A stretch of DNA of 64,000 nt from Pseudovibrio zosterae (GCF_033843645.1 NZ_JAWXVZ010000004.1:248001-312000); one strand, 5' to 3'. Counted from the first letter of the stretch, positions 8,371 through 16,680 are shown. Numbers and translations: made by a program. Notes: generated from the letters alone by a model not told the origin.

Positions 8371-9807
8371 ATGGAATACGGTTTCACCACTGCTGCTTAC
8401 GTTGTAGCAGCCGTTCTCTTCATCCTGTCTCTGGGCGGCCTGTCCAATCAGGAAAGCGCAAAACGCGCTGTCTGGTACGGCATCGTCGGCATGGCACTGG
8501 CTGTCATTGCAACCCTAGTCGGTCCCGGTGCGGGCCTCTGGGTTCTTTCAGTCGTGCTCATCATTGCAGGCGGCATCATCGGTTACTTCGTCGCCATGCG
8601 CGTTCAGATGACCGAAATGCCACAGCTTGTGGCAGCCATGCACTCCCTCGTGGGTCTGGCTGCGGTTCTGGTCGGCTTCAATGCGGACTTTGAACTGTCC
8701 CGCGTTTTGGCCATGGACGAAACAGCCCGTCAAAGCCTTGAAGGTTTTGCAGCTGTTCTGGCACACAAGACCCCGGTCGAAGTCAGCATTTTGCGTGTTG
8801 AAGTCTTCCTTGGCGTCTTCATTGGTGCGGTCACCTTCACCGGCTCTGTGGTTGCCTTCGGCAAGCTTGCTGGCAAGGTCACTTCCGCAGCAACCAAGTT
8901 GCCCGGCGGCCACATGCTCAACGCAGCAGCAGCACTGGGCTCCATCATCCTCGGCGTCATGTACTTCAACGACGTATGGGGTGTTTGGGCGCTGTTCCTG
9001 ATGACGCTGCTGGCGCTGTTCATCGGCTACCACCTGATCATGGGCATCGGCGGCGCAGACATGCCGGTTGTTGTGTCCATGCTGAACTCCTACTCAGGTT
9101 GGGCAGCCGCTGCGATCGGCTTTTCTCTGGGCAACGACCTTCTCATTGTTGTGGGTGCGCTCGTCGGTTCTTCCGGTGCGATCCTCTCCTACATCATGTG
9201 TAAGGCCATGAACCGTCACTTCGTCTCCGTTATTCTTGGTGGCTTCGGCGGCACTTCCGGGCCTGCACAGGAAATCGAAGGCGAGATGGTTCCGGCAGAG
9301 GCAGACTATGTCGCCGAAACCTTGAATGATGCCGACAGCGTCATCATCGTTCCGGGCTACGGCATGGCAGTGGCACAGGCTCAGCAGACGGTTTCCGAGC
9401 TCACCAAACGCTTGCGCGCCAAGGGCAAGAACGTCCGCTTTGCGATCCACCCGGTTGCGGGCCGTCTGCCCGGTCACATGAACGTTCTTCTTGCGGAAGC
9501 CAAAGTGCCTTACGACATCGTCATGGAAATGGACGAGATCAACGAGGACTTCCCGGACACGGATGTTGTCATCATCATTGGTGCAAACGACATCGTGAAC
9601 CCGGCCGCACAAGACGATCCGAACTCGCCAATCGCTGGCATGCCAGTTCTGGAAGTTTGGAAGGCAAAGAACGTCTTCATCTCCAAGCGCGGTCAGGGCA
9701 CCGGTTACTCAGGTATCGAAAACCCACTGTTCTTCAAGGAGAACTCCCGGATGTACTATGGCGACGCCAAGGCCTCCATGGACAAGCTCCTGCAGTTGGT
9801 AGATTGA
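8371..9807 (+). CDS. pntB: NAD(P) transhydrogenase subunit beta, PntB
   Basis: Beta subunit (478 aa) of the membrane transhydrogenase. Residues 1 to about 260 form eight to nine helices of dII (for example VVAAVLFILSLGGLS and FIGYHLIMGIGGADMPVVVSMLNSYSG). Residues from about 300 form the NADP-binding dIII domain, with VIIVPGYGMAVAQAQQ (GYGxAxxxA NADP loop), HPVAGRLPGHMNVLLAEA and VVIIIGANDIVNPAA. Length matches E. coli PntB (462 aa). It partners the PntA encoded directly upstream and ends before a strong hairpin. Confidence 0.96.
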   Translation: MEYGFTTAAYVVAAVLFILSLGGLSNQESAKRAVWYGIVGMALAVIATLVGPGAGLWVLSVVLIIAGGIIGYFVAMRVQMTEMPQLVAAMHSLVGLAAVLVGFNADFELSRVLAMDETARQSLEGFAAVLAHKTPVEVSILRVEVFLGVFIGAVTFTGSVVAFGKLAGKVTSAATKLPGGHMLNAAAALGSIILGVMYFNDVWGVWALFLMTLLALFIGYHLIMGIGGADMPVVVSMLNSYSGWAAAAIGFSLGNDLLIVVGALVGSSGAILSYIMCKAMNRHFVSVILGGFGGTSGPAQEIEGEMVPAEADYVAETLNDADSVIIVPGYGMAVAQAQQTVSELTKRLRAKGKNVRFAIHPVAGRLPGHMNVLLAEAKVPYDIVMEMDEINEDFPDTDVVIIIGANDIVNPAAQDDPNSPIAGMPVLEVWKAKNVFISKRGQGTGYSGIENPLFFKENSRMYYGDAKASMDKLLQLVD

Positions 9808-9824
9808 TAACCATAACAAACGAA

Positions 9825-9850
9825 CCCCGCTTGTGCCTCACAAGCGGGGT
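9825..9850 (+). terminator. Hairpin terminator after pntAB
   Basis: Perfect 11-bp stem CCCCGCTTGTG-cct-CACAAGCGGGG starting 18 nt after the pntB stop. The following T-tract is short (tggtt), but the position and stem strength support termination. Confidence 0.75.
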
Positions 9851-9895
9851 GGTTAAAATTGTATATATTCATTTTATACAACCTGAGGCAGCGCC

Positions 9896-10348
9896 GTGTC
9901 CAAACCAGTTTTCGAAAATGTCTTTACCTTTGAAGGTCGGCGAAACCGCCTGAGTTATTTCCTTTTCACTTTGGCTCTTGTTGGCATGTTGGTCATTGCC
10001 ACCATCCTCGCCTCTACCGCTACGACTTTAGGCGCCTCCCGCTCCATGTCACTCTTGCTGGGTGTTTTGGGGATACCTTTCTCCGCACTCTTTGTGGTCA
10101 TGAGCCTCGCCGCCTTTTTTCAGCGGTGCCACGACATTGGTTGGAGCGGCAAGCCCCTGCTCATCATCTTCATTGTGTTAGGCGCAGGCTCGGCGCTCTT
10201 GGGGCCGATCTTGGGAATCGTCGCGGGACTGGCAAGCTCCGGGGTTTCGCTGGCGCTTCTTCTGATGCCTGGCACGGATGGACCGAATAAGTATGGCCCG
10301 GATCCGAGAAAAGCGCCGCTCCAAGAGGGCGTTTCCGTCCCCAATTGA
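9896..10348 (+). CDS. DUF805 family membrane protein
   Basis: Protein of 150 aa showing the DUF805 pattern: an N-terminal FTFEGRRNRLSYFLF motif, several membrane helices (about 22-44, 50-75, 90-118) with the conserved QRCHDIGWSGKP loop (about 79-90), and the ending MPGTDGPNKYGPDP. The biochemical role of the family is unknown. The start is a GTG at 9896 with GAGG about 9 nt upstream; no ATG fits. It follows the pntAB terminator, so probably has its own promoter, and lies beside the first repeat field. Confidence 0.85.
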   Translation: MSKPVFENVFTFEGRRNRLSYFLFTLALVGMLVIATILASTATTLGASRSMSLLLGVLGIPFSALFVVMSLAAFFQRCHDIGWSGKPLLIIFIVLGAGSALLGPILGIVAGLASSGVSLALLLMPGTDGPNKYGPDPRKAPLQEGVSVPN

Positions 10349-10550
10349 TTGCGCAGATGGGGACACTCCGGTGTCCCCATGGCATCACCCAAGACCCCCA
10401 GCGCCCCGCTGCACTTTGATGCCACCCCCACTGACGTCATTCGGGGTCATCCCGCACTGCGTATCCCACGCCTCTGACGTCATTCTGGGTCATCCCGCAC
10501 TGCGCTCCCCATCCCCCAGCGTCATCCCGCACTTCCCCCACCCCACTAGC

Positions 10551-10660
10551 GTCATCCCGCACTTGATGCGGGATCCAGTAGAGCCTCTCACAAACCGCTG
10601 GTGCACGCAGCCCTGGATACCGGATCAGCGCCTCGCTGCGCTCGCCTTGTCCGGTATGAC
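10551..10660 (+). repeat. 110-bp palindromic element, copy A
   Basis: Begins GTCATCCCGCA and ends GTCCGGTATGAC, with ends inverted (GTCAT/ATGAC). The left end folds as CCCGCA-cttga-TGCGGG; the right half folds around ATACCGGA...TCCGGTAT. It is followed by a companion segment (ggtgagcgcggaaa...) shared with other copies. Confidence 0.9.
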
Positions 10661-10874
10661 AGCAAAAGGGGAGGCGGTGAGCGCGGAAACTCTCATGAGA
10701 ACCGCAGTGAAATTAGGTCACGATGCAAAGATGGCGATCCTTGCACACAAAACCTCTCGACGCTCGCACTGCACCCCCACCCTCTCAGCGCGTACCAATC
10801 CACCAGTGTCATCCAGCACTGCGCTTCCCACCTCACTAGCGTCATCCCGCACCGCACTTCCCCCACCCCTCGGC

Positions 10875-10984
10875 GTCATCCCGCACTTGATGCGGGATCC
10901 AGTAGAGCCTCTCACAACCCGCTGGTGCACACAGCCCTGGATACCGGATCAGCGCCTCGCTGCGCTCGCCTTGTCCGGTATGAC
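10875..10984 (+). repeat. 110-bp palindromic element, copy B
   Basis: Almost identical to copy A, 324 bp downstream of it, with the same ends GTCATCCCGCA and GTCCGGTATGAC. Confidence 0.9.
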
Positions 10985-11164
10985 AGCAAAAGGGGAGGCG
11001 GTGAGCGCGGAAACTCTCATGAGAACCGCAGTGAAATTAGGTCACGATGCCACGACGGCGATACTTGCACACAAAACCTCTCGACGCTCGCACTGCACCC
11101 CCACCCTCTCAGCGCGTACCAATCCACCAGTGTCATCCAGCACTGCGCTTCCCACCTCACTAGC

Positions 11165-11274
11165 GTCATCCCGCACTTGATGCGGGATCCAGTAGAGCCT
11201 CTCACAACCCGCTGATGCACACAGCTCTGGATACCGGATCAGCACCTCGCTCCGCTCGCCTTGTCCGGTATGAC
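11165..11274 (+). repeat. 110-bp palindromic element, copy C
   Basis: Same length and ends as copies A and B, with a few substitutions in the right hairpin. The companion segment behind it differs. Confidence 0.88.
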
Positions 11275-11348
11275 GGCAAAAGGGGACGAACCGCTCTCAG
11301 ACCCAAACACCCACCTCCGCCATCCCACACCGTGCACTCATCACCACC

Positions 11349-11454
11349 GTCATCCCGGCCCCCGAGCCGGGATCCAGCCGCCCGGCTTCCCCAAACGCAC
11401 GCACCTCTGGATACCGGATCAGCGCCTCGCTGCGCTCGCCTTGTCCGGCATGAC
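11349..11454 (+). repeat. Variant palindromic element, copy D (106 bp)
   Basis: Left hairpin is the variant CCCGGCcccc-gaGCCGGG, and the middle differs (cccggcttccccaaacgcac). The right half matches copies A-C and ends GTCCGGCATGAC. Confidence 0.85.
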
Positions 11455-11582
11455 AGTGAGGGTAGGCGGTGAGCGCGGAAACTCTCATGAGAACCGCGGT
11501 GAAATTAGGTCACGATGCAAAGATGGCGATCCTTTCACACAAAACCTCTCGGCCCTTGCACCACGCTTCCCACCTCACCCGC

Positions 11583-11608
11583 GTCATCCCGCACTTGATG
11601 CGGGATCC
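11583..11608 (+). repeat. Half element (left hairpin only)
   Basis: Only the 26-bp left end (GTCATCCCGCA to GCGGGATCC) is present, 66 bp from the stop of the TetR gene. Confidence 0.8.
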
Positions 11609-11674
11609 ACCACCGCAGCCGGCGCATTCGAAGCGGTTACCGCCCACCAGTCCAGCTTTGCCTGGGCAACAGGC

Positions 11675-12277
11675 CTAAGCCTTCAGGCCTTTCACCGCGA
11701 TGCGATCGAAAATGTCCGCGATTGCAGCTTCCAACTTTGTGGGATCACGCTCAACGGCCGCATAGGTCCTCAAGCCCATCAACTGGGTTTGAAGGTAGGT
11801 GACCAAGTCGGTTTGCATCCCCTCCGGCTGGTAAATCTCCCCGGCCTTCAGTGCCTTCTCAACGTATTGGCCATAGACCACATTGAGCTTGTCGAGCAAC
11901 GCTTTGGTGCAAGCGCGCAGCTCTTCATCATTGCTCAGCTCGTGTATCGACATGGACAGCATACAAAGCGGCGTCGGGTTGGACGTCTCCTCCATGCCGA
12001 TCACCCCCCGAAAGAACGCGGTGAACCCGCCGAGAATCGTGTCGTTTTGCTGCATCCGGGCATGCAGATCCTGCGCAACCTCAGCTTCATAAGCTTCTAA
12101 CGCCAGCTTGTACAAATTGCTCTTGCTGCCGAATGCGGCGTAGACGCTTGCCGGACGCATATCCAACCGCTGCTGAATATCTCTGGTTGAAGCGCTCAAA
12201 AAACCCTTCTCCCAAAAGAGCATCATCGCTTCGTTAAGTGCTTCTTTTTTATCGAACTTTGGGGGGTTTGCCATCAC
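11675..12277 (-). CDS. TetR-family transcriptional regulator
   Basis: Protein of 200 aa with an N-terminal TetR helix-turn-helix (about 10-56: ALNEAMMLFWEKGFLSASTR, IQQRLDMRPASVYAAFGSKSNLY). The rest is a helical ligand-binding domain resembling the AcrR/YcdC-like C-terminus that follows such HTHs in oxidative or solvent-stress regulators (CMLSMSIHELSNDEELR). The start is either of two adjacent ATGs (MMANPP or MANPP). It is divergent from the alpha/beta hydrolase operon with a palindrome between them, so it probably represses that operon. The inducer is unknown. Confidence 0.88.
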   Translation of the reverse strand: MMANPPKFDKKEALNEAMMLFWEKGFLSASTRDIQQRLDMRPASVYAAFGSKSNLYKLALEAYEAEVAQDLHARMQQNDTILGGFTAFFRGVIGMEETSNPTPLCMLSMSIHELSNDEELRACTKALLDKLNVVYGQYVEKALKAGEIYQPEGMQTDLVTYLQTQLMGLRTYAAVERDPTKLEAAIADIFDRIAVKGLKA

Positions 12278-12304
12278 TACCTCTCGTACTTCCTAGAATA
12301 TTGC

Positions 12305-12333
12305 TTGACAGCGCCCGGGGTTCAAGCCATTTT
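12305..12333 (+). promoter_or_regulatory. Candidate promoter of the hydrolase operon
   Basis: A perfect -35 TTGACA (12305-12310) is followed after 17 nt by CATTTT (12328-12333), a weak -10. It lies between the divergent TetR and hydrolase genes, just ahead of a palindrome. Confidence 0.4.
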
Positions 12334-12336
12334 CAA

Positions 12337-12354
12337 CTTGATCGATTGATCAGG
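12337..12354. promoter_or_regulatory. Candidate TetR operator
   Basis: CTTGATC-gatt-GATCAGG is an 18-bp inverted repeat with one mismatch. It overlaps the expected transcription start of the hydrolase operon and lies 60 bp from the TetR start, where a repressor would block the operon and possibly its own gene. Confidence 0.5.
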
Positions 12355-12384
12355 ATGAATAACCAAGTGGACATTGGCAATACC

Positions 12385-13323
12385 ATGAACAAGATCACTA
12401 CGAAGCTCACCCTGCTGATCATCGCCATGGCGGCGGTTTTATTCAGCCATGCAAACTCATTCGCCGAAGAAATTCCGGGGCGCAACTACGCCAAGATCGG
12501 CGACTATGAAATCGCCTATCGCGAGTGGGGCACCTCCGGCACGCCAATTATGGTCATTCACGGCATCCCGCTCAACACCGTGTTGTGGAGCAAGGTTGGC
12601 CCATTGCTGGCAGAGCAGGGCTACCATGTTTTCGCCCCCGGTCAGCTTGGCTTGAGCCACACCAAAGGCCCGTTTGACGCCGACTACTCCCTCAAAGGCC
12701 AGGCGGAACTCATGACCCGGTTTGCAGAGGAAGTCATTGGCAAGCCATACATTCTTTATGGGCATGATCTGGGCGGCGGCGTTGCGCAAATCATGGTCAC
12801 CGATGCAGACCTGAAGCAGCGCAATGAGGTTTCCAAGATCATCATTGGCAACGCAGCCGTTCTCGACATGTGGCCGGTTCCAGAAGCCATTGCGGCAATC
12901 GAAGCGGCCAAGAGCGCTGATGCCAAAGCCATCTTCACCCCAGAAAAAGTGGGCGAAATGGTCACCGCCTTCGCCTCCGCCGGCCTGATGGAGCCAAGCA
13001 AGACCCTCTCCCCTGAAATTCGGGCGGACCTTCTGGCAAACTATGCGGAAAACGACGAAACCCGCCAGCACTTCATCAACTATCTCAAGGCCATGGACAA
13101 CAAGTGGACAGTTGAAGCCTCTCCCAAGATGGTCATGTGGAACCGTCCAGCAATGCTGCTTTGGGGCGTTAACGACAAGTTCCAGCCGCCCTATACCTCT
13201 GGCGTCGCCTTGGCGCGCATCATGCCCCACGCCCGTTGGGAGTACCTGCAAGGCGCTCACTTCTATCCCCTCGAAGTCCCACAGGAAGTTGTGAATGCCG
13301 TCGTTGCATTCGACCAGCAGTAA
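12385..13323 (+). CDS. Exported alpha/beta hydrolase with Asp nucleophile
   Basis: About 312 aa. Residues 1-27 (MNKITTKLTLLIIAMAAVLF...SFA) form a clear Sec signal peptide, so the enzyme is probably periplasmic. The fold shows the HGIP oxyanion loop (59-62), the nucleophile elbow GHDLGGG (126-132, Asp128) and a late His (about 292, GAHFYPLE). An Asp rather than Ser nucleophile is the pattern of haloalkane dehalogenases and epoxide hydrolases, so a hydrolase of that kind is the best guess; the substrate is open. The start at 12385 is chosen for the signal peptide; ATG 12355 is in frame but only 2 nt behind an AGG. First gene of a three-gene operon. Confidence 0.78.
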   Translation: MNKITTKLTLLIIAMAAVLFSHANSFAEEIPGRNYAKIGDYEIAYREWGTSGTPIMVIHGIPLNTVLWSKVGPLLAEQGYHVFAPGQLGLSHTKGPFDADYSLKGQAELMTRFAEEVIGKPYILYGHDLGGGVAQIMVTDADLKQRNEVSKIIIGNAAVLDMWPVPEAIAAIEAAKSADAKAIFTPEKVGEMVTAFASAGLMEPSKTLSPEIRADLLANYAENDETRQHFINYLKAMDNKWTVEASPKMVMWNRPAMLLWGVNDKFQPPYTSGVALARIMPHARWEYLQGAHFYPLEVPQEVVNAVVAFDQQ

Positions 13324-13351
13324 CCGCGCCCTTGCGATGGAGACCTCTTAG

Positions 13352-14272
13352 ATGTCACAGATGTTTACCCCTGCCGAGCTAGAAAAGCTCGCCATGTCGG
13401 GCCACCAGCGTATGCTCGCTGCGGCAAATTCCGGCTCCAATGAAGAGCTGCGCCAGGAGTTCGACCACGTGGTCGGCCTCTACACCGACCTTCACCGGCT
13501 CTTCAATGGATGGATGACGTCCATCATCACCTTCACCAGCAACACGTTCGGCCATGACAGCGCCAAGGCGATCGTGGCTGTTGAGGACCTTTTTGGCAAT
13601 TACGCCGACACCTCTTTTTCCCTTGCCTCCATTCGCAGCCTGGTTCGCGATGCGGCAGCGCGGTTTCAGGAAAGGCTGGACCTAGGCGATCTTGATGGGG
13701 CAATTGAGTTCTATCTGGAAGTCGAAAAGGGGGCCAAAGACCTTCACGACTTCTATCGGGACTACTGCGGCTCCCTTCTGACAAATGTATACCGCAATCA
13801 TGGCGTCGATGCCCTGCAAGACTGCCTTGAGTACAGCTGCGAGAAGGATTGGCTGGATTGGTATGCAGGCGTTAACAAACTGCCGCCCAAGGAGCGCATC
13901 ATTGCCACGCTGGAGTTTTACGCAATTGCCAACTTTGGCAAACTGCGCATCACCGAGGAAGGCGACTGGATCCACGCCGTTCAGGACCCCTGCGGAAGCT
14001 GTGGCCGCCAGCAGCGCGGCGGGCGCTATGAAGAGCCGTGGAACCTTGCCATCGTGGAAGAAAAGCATCCCTTGTCCTATGGGCAGGGCGGCAACACGGT
14101 CTACCGGGCGCACGTGGCCATGATGCACCACATCATGCCTATCAAGCTGCATGGCGGCCCATGGCCCCACAAGCAATGCCCACGCAGCAAGTTTGGCACC
14201 TGCCACATCCGCATTCACAAGGAAAATCCATATCAACCCGTAGCCAACGAAGACATTCATTGGTCTGACTAG
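13352..14272 (+). CDS. Conserved protein of unknown function, Cys-containing
   Basis: 306 aa, not recognised. The N-terminal two thirds appear helical and acidic, without membrane segments. Near residues 210-300 there is a compact region with DPCGSCGRQQRGG, a long stretch rich in His and Trp (HVAMMHHIMPIKLHGGPWPHKQCPR) and GTCHIRIH. Four Cys and several His spaced like this could form a metal or redox site, which is inference. It is 28 bp behind the exported hydrolase and 56 bp ahead of the DinB-family gene, so all three are probably cotranscribed under the divergent TetR. Confidence 0.5.
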   Translation: MSQMFTPAELEKLAMSGHQRMLAAANSGSNEELRQEFDHVVGLYTDLHRLFNGWMTSIITFTSNTFGHDSAKAIVAVEDLFGNYADTSFSLASIRSLVRDAAARFQERLDLGDLDGAIEFYLEVEKGAKDLHDFYRDYCGSLLTNVYRNHGVDALQDCLEYSCEKDWLDWYAGVNKLPPKERIIATLEFYAIANFGKLRITEEGDWIHAVQDPCGSCGRQQRGGRYEEPWNLAIVEEKHPLSYGQGGNTVYRAHVAMMHHIMPIKLHGGPWPHKQCPRSKFGTCHIRIHKENPYQPVANEDIHWSD

Positions 14273-14328
14273 GTCCTTTCCAGAGGGAAGGGGGAGACCC
14301 CTTCCTTCTGCTGTTAAAGAGCATTGCC

Positions 14329-14883
14329 ATGAAAGAAGCACTTGTTGCCCGCGCGGTGTACAATCGAAACAGTGACATCAAGCTGGTCGAGTTCATCCGC
14401 ACGCTGCCTGAAGATAAGATTGCAAAGCCGCGGGGCGGCTGCATTGCAGGCCACGTTCAAGCCGACATTTCCCTGAAAGACCTTCTGGGCCACATGGCCC
14501 TTGGCGGCGTCTTCCTGTATCAACTGCTGCACAGCAAAGGCATTCAAGCAGATTATGATCAAGCCCTGTTAAAGATGCCGGTGCGTTCCATGCGTCCAAG
14601 CCCCACCATGTCATTGGACGGTATTATCGACCTTTTGCAGTCCTTTGATCACGCTTTGGTCAAGTTTGCCGAAACCATTGACCTGTCCAGTTTGGATGTC
14701 ACCGACTTCAAGCCCTACAACGAGGCCCGCGGCCCCGGAGCACTGGGCTACGGCGCCATGACATGGCTGGAACACACCTACTCCCATCAAATCCACCATC
14801 GCGGTCAGATTTCGCAAATCCTCAGCGAGCTGGGCGTGGGCTATGACCTGTCTCAGTTCCGGATTTACGCGTTCGAGAGTTGA
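14329..14883 (+). CDS. DinB-superfamily protein
   Basis: 184 aa, four-helix-bundle protein of the DinB/YfiT type. Candidate metal-binding histidines sit where the family has them: one in LLGHMALGG (about residue 62) and a cluster in HTYSHQIHHRGQISQIL (about 149-165), after which the chain ends in LGVGYDLSQFRIYAFES. Members include bacillithiol- or mycothiol-dependent transferases and many proteins of unknown reaction, so no substrate is assigned. Last gene of the TetR-linked operon, ending at a strong terminator. Its last codons and terminator recur three times at 18.3-19.6 kb. Confidence 0.78.
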   Translation: MKEALVARAVYNRNSDIKLVEFIRTLPEDKIAKPRGGCIAGHVQADISLKDLLGHMALGGVFLYQLLHSKGIQADYDQALLKMPVRSMRPSPTMSLDGIIDLLQSFDHALVKFAETIDLSSLDVTDFKPYNEARGPGALGYGAMTWLEHTYSHQIHHRGQISQILSELGVGYDLSQFRIYAFES

Positions 14884-14904
14884 GTGCTGAAAGAGCCAAC
14901 GCAG

Positions 14905-14928
14905 AAGGCCCCGCACTGGGGCCTTTTT
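14905..14928 (+). terminator. Rho-independent terminator after dinB-like gene
   Basis: AAGGCCCC-gcact-GGGGCCTT followed by TTT, starting 22 nt behind the stop codon. A textbook stem with U-tract. Confidence 0.88.
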
Positions 14929-15033
14929 GGTGGGGGAGGGGTTGAGCTACGACACGCGGCTCTAAACCACAGCGGATGGGGGGTCCCACACATCCCTCCG
15001 TCATCCCGCACCGCGCCTACCATGCGCCCCCAG

Positions 15034-15061
15034 CGTCATCCCGACCCCCGAGCCGGGATCC
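15034..15061 (+). repeat. Variant half element
   Basis: GTCATCCCGACCCCCGAG followed by CCGGGATCC, the left-hairpin variant also seen in copy D; no right half follows. Confidence 0.75.
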
Positions 15062-15099
15062 AGTCAGTCATCCCGCACTGCGCCTCCCACCTCCCAATC

Positions 15100-15209
15100 G
15101 TCATCCCGCACTTGATGCGGGATCCAGTAGAGCCTCTCACAACCCGCTGGTGCACACAGCTCTGGATACCGGATCAGCGCCTCGCTGCGCTCGCCTTGTC
15201 CGGTATGAC
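15100..15209 (+). repeat. 110-bp palindromic element, copy E
   Basis: Same ends and length as copies A-C. The companion segment behind it is present but diverged (gcggtgaactcggtaggtc). Confidence 0.88.
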
Positions 15210-15313
15210 AGGGAAGGTATGCGGTGAACTCGGTAGGTCTCATGCGCATCGCGCATTTACGGTCACGATGCCACACCCACCGTCATCCCGCACCGCGCGT
15301 CCCACCCACCACC

Positions 15314-15340
15314 GTCATCCCGGCCCCCGAGCCGGGATCC
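15314..15340 (+). repeat. Variant half element
   Basis: GTCATCCCGGCCCCCGAG then CCGGGATCC, left hairpin only, 45 bp before the AraC stop codon. Confidence 0.75.
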
Positions 15341-15384
15341 ACCAGCCCGACCCGCGCACTCGAAGCGGTTACTGCCCTCAGCTT

Positions 15385-16278
15385 CTACTCGAACTCCGAG
15401 TAGGACAGCTCGCCCGCTTGGCTGGGGGAGACGCCGAAGTAGCGCTTAAACTCCCGGCTGAACTGGGCCGCGCTGTCATAGCCCACCTTGAGCCCGGCCT
15501 GTCCTGCGCTTTCCCCATGGCGCACAATGAGCGACTTGGCCTTGGTCAGGCGCACTTTCTTGATGTATTGCAGCGGCGCGTCAGACACCGTTCTCTTGAA
15601 CGCCCGGTGGAAGGACGACACGCTCATGCCCGCAAGGCTGGCCAGGTCCTCAACCTGTATCTTTTCCGGGTAGTTGGCATTGATGTAGTCCACCGCCTTG
15701 GCCAGCCGATTGCTCACCGTCTCCCGTGTGGCAAACGCCCGCAAGGTGGAACCGGCCTCCGTGTACAGCATCCAATAGAGCAGCTCTCGCACCAGTGAAG
15801 GGCCCAAAATGCTGCTGTGGCGTTCATCGCCAAGCGCCTCGCATAAACGGCGCAGGCTGGCGGCAATCTCTGGCGTCATGGGGAATGTGGTGACGCCCAG
15901 GTCTTCCCGGCTTGCGCTCGCCGAGGGCGCGGAAAGTTCGTCCAACTCATCCAGCAGCGCTCGCAGCTGAGGCATGTCCAGCTCAATGTGCATGCCGCGA
16001 ATGGGCTCTTGCGGTGAACACAGCGCCTCGCAGGCAATGGGGTAGGGGGTTGAAACAAGCAGCCCATGGTCCGGGCCATATTCAAACCGTTTGCCGCCAA
16101 ACACCCCCGCCTTGCGCCCGGAAATCATGAAGGTCAGGCCCACATGGTACATCATGGGCGTTTCCGGATGAACGCGGGACATTCTGAAGATGGAAACCCC
16201 TTGAACGGGCGCGCACAGAACGCCATCTCCACCAAGTTGTTCGAATACTTTGTAAGGTTCTTGCATCTGTTCGGCCAT
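15385..16278 (-). CDS. AraC-family regulator, YqhC-like
   Basis: 297 aa. Residues about 20-180 match the AraC N-terminal regulatory domain found in YqhC-type proteins (MMYHVGLTFMISGRKAGVFGGKRFEYGPDHGLLVSTPYP). Residues about 190-290 hold the two HTHs of AraC proteins (VEDLASLAGMSVSSFHRAFKRTV, then AGLKVGYDSAAQFSREFKRYFG). In E. coli, YqhC activates yqhD in response to aldehydes. Here the gene is divergent from a yqhD-like alcohol dehydrogenase, which strongly supports the same role. The intergenic region carries an inverted repeat at 16581-16603. Confidence 0.85.
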   Translation of the reverse strand: MAEQMQEPYKVFEQLGGDGVLCAPVQGVSIFRMSRVHPETPMMYHVGLTFMISGRKAGVFGGKRFEYGPDHGLLVSTPYPIACEALCSPQEPIRGMHIELDMPQLRALLDELDELSAPSASASREDLGVTTFPMTPEIAASLRRLCEALGDERHSSILGPSLVRELLYWMLYTEAGSTLRAFATRETVSNRLAKAVDYINANYPEKIQVEDLASLAGMSVSSFHRAFKRTVSDAPLQYIKKVRLTKAKSLIVRHGESAGQAGLKVGYDSAAQFSREFKRYFGVSPSQAGELSYSEFE

Positions 16279-16580
16279 GGTGTGTTGCGTTTCCTCCGGT
16301 TTGCCATGTTGCCTTCAGCCCTACAACAAAAATATGCCGCAAGGCAGAATCATGCAAATCATCTGCAGGATCCTGTATCGCAAATTCCGGCAGCGGCTCT
16401 TAAGTTTCGCTCACATGATCACGGGCCACAAAGGAAAAATCCAAGGATAGCCGCGCAGTTGCGCCGTCAGTCCAGCTTTCCAGCACACAGGGAGCCGGGA
16501 CACTTCCTGCCGAGCCCTGCACAAATGTGATAACTCGCGCCCGCCCTTCAGCAATAGCGGGTGCCCGACACCCATCGGCC

Positions 16581-16603
16581 TTTGCTCTCATGAAATGAGC
16601 AAA
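16581..16603. promoter_or_regulatory. Inverted repeat, candidate regulator site upstream of yqhD-like gene
   Basis: TTTGCTC-n9-GAGCAAA, 78 bp before the dehydrogenase start in the divergent yqhC/yqhD-like intergenic region. AraC proteins often use direct repeats, so the link to the YqhC-like protein is tentative. Confidence 0.35.
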
Positions 16604-16623
16604 GCGCCGGATACAACAGCAGC

Positions 16624-16645
16624 CTCTGGAACCTTTCTTCCAGAG
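16624..16645 (+). promoter_or_regulatory. Hairpin in the probable 5' leader of the yqhD-like gene
   Basis: CTCTGGAA-cctttc-TTCCAGAG, perfect 8-bp arms, ending 35 nt before the start codon. No U-tract follows, so an operator or leader stem is more likely than a terminator. Confidence 0.4.
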
Positions 16646-16680
16646 CACTGTGTCAACAGAGCAAACAAATGGAGTGCTCC

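Larger units (their letters stand above)
10551..11175 (+). repeat. Tandem duplication of about 300 bp (period 324 bp)
   Basis: Positions 10551-10851 and 10875-11175 are nearly identical throughout, including the 110-bp element and the non-palindromic companion sequence behind it. This points to a recent segmental duplication rather than two independent insertions. Confidence 0.85.
10349..11674. repeat. Repeat field 1: interspersed palindromic elements
   Basis: 1.3 kb without a credible gene, made of three full-length (110 bp) and one variant (106 bp) GTCAT...ATGAC palindromic elements, one half element, about 90-bp companion segments and many shorter GTCATCCCGCAC-type fragments. Long open frames run through both strands because the repeats are GC-rich; their translations are repetitive and not protein-like. 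See the individual elements. Confidence 0.85.
14929..15384. repeat. Repeat field 2
   Basis: 455 bp between the dinB-like terminator and the AraC gene, filled with one full 110-bp element, two variant half elements and several GTCATCCCGCACNGCGC fragments. No gene recognised. Confidence 0.8.

Noticed and set aside
10278..11472. Long open frames on both strands through repeat field 1 (up to 300 codons)
   Set aside because: They encode translated repeats (IPDQRLAALALSGM-type peptides) in several frames; GC-rich repeats lack stop codons by composition.
10349..11674. Repeated units with regular spacing considered as a CRISPR array
   Set aside because: Units are 105-110 bp with two hairpins, spacing is irregular, companions are shared rather than unique, and no cas genes are present.
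12238..12384. Longer N-terminus of the alpha/beta hydrolase overlapping the TetR start
   Set aside because: The extension reads through the operator/promoter region and would bury the signal peptide.
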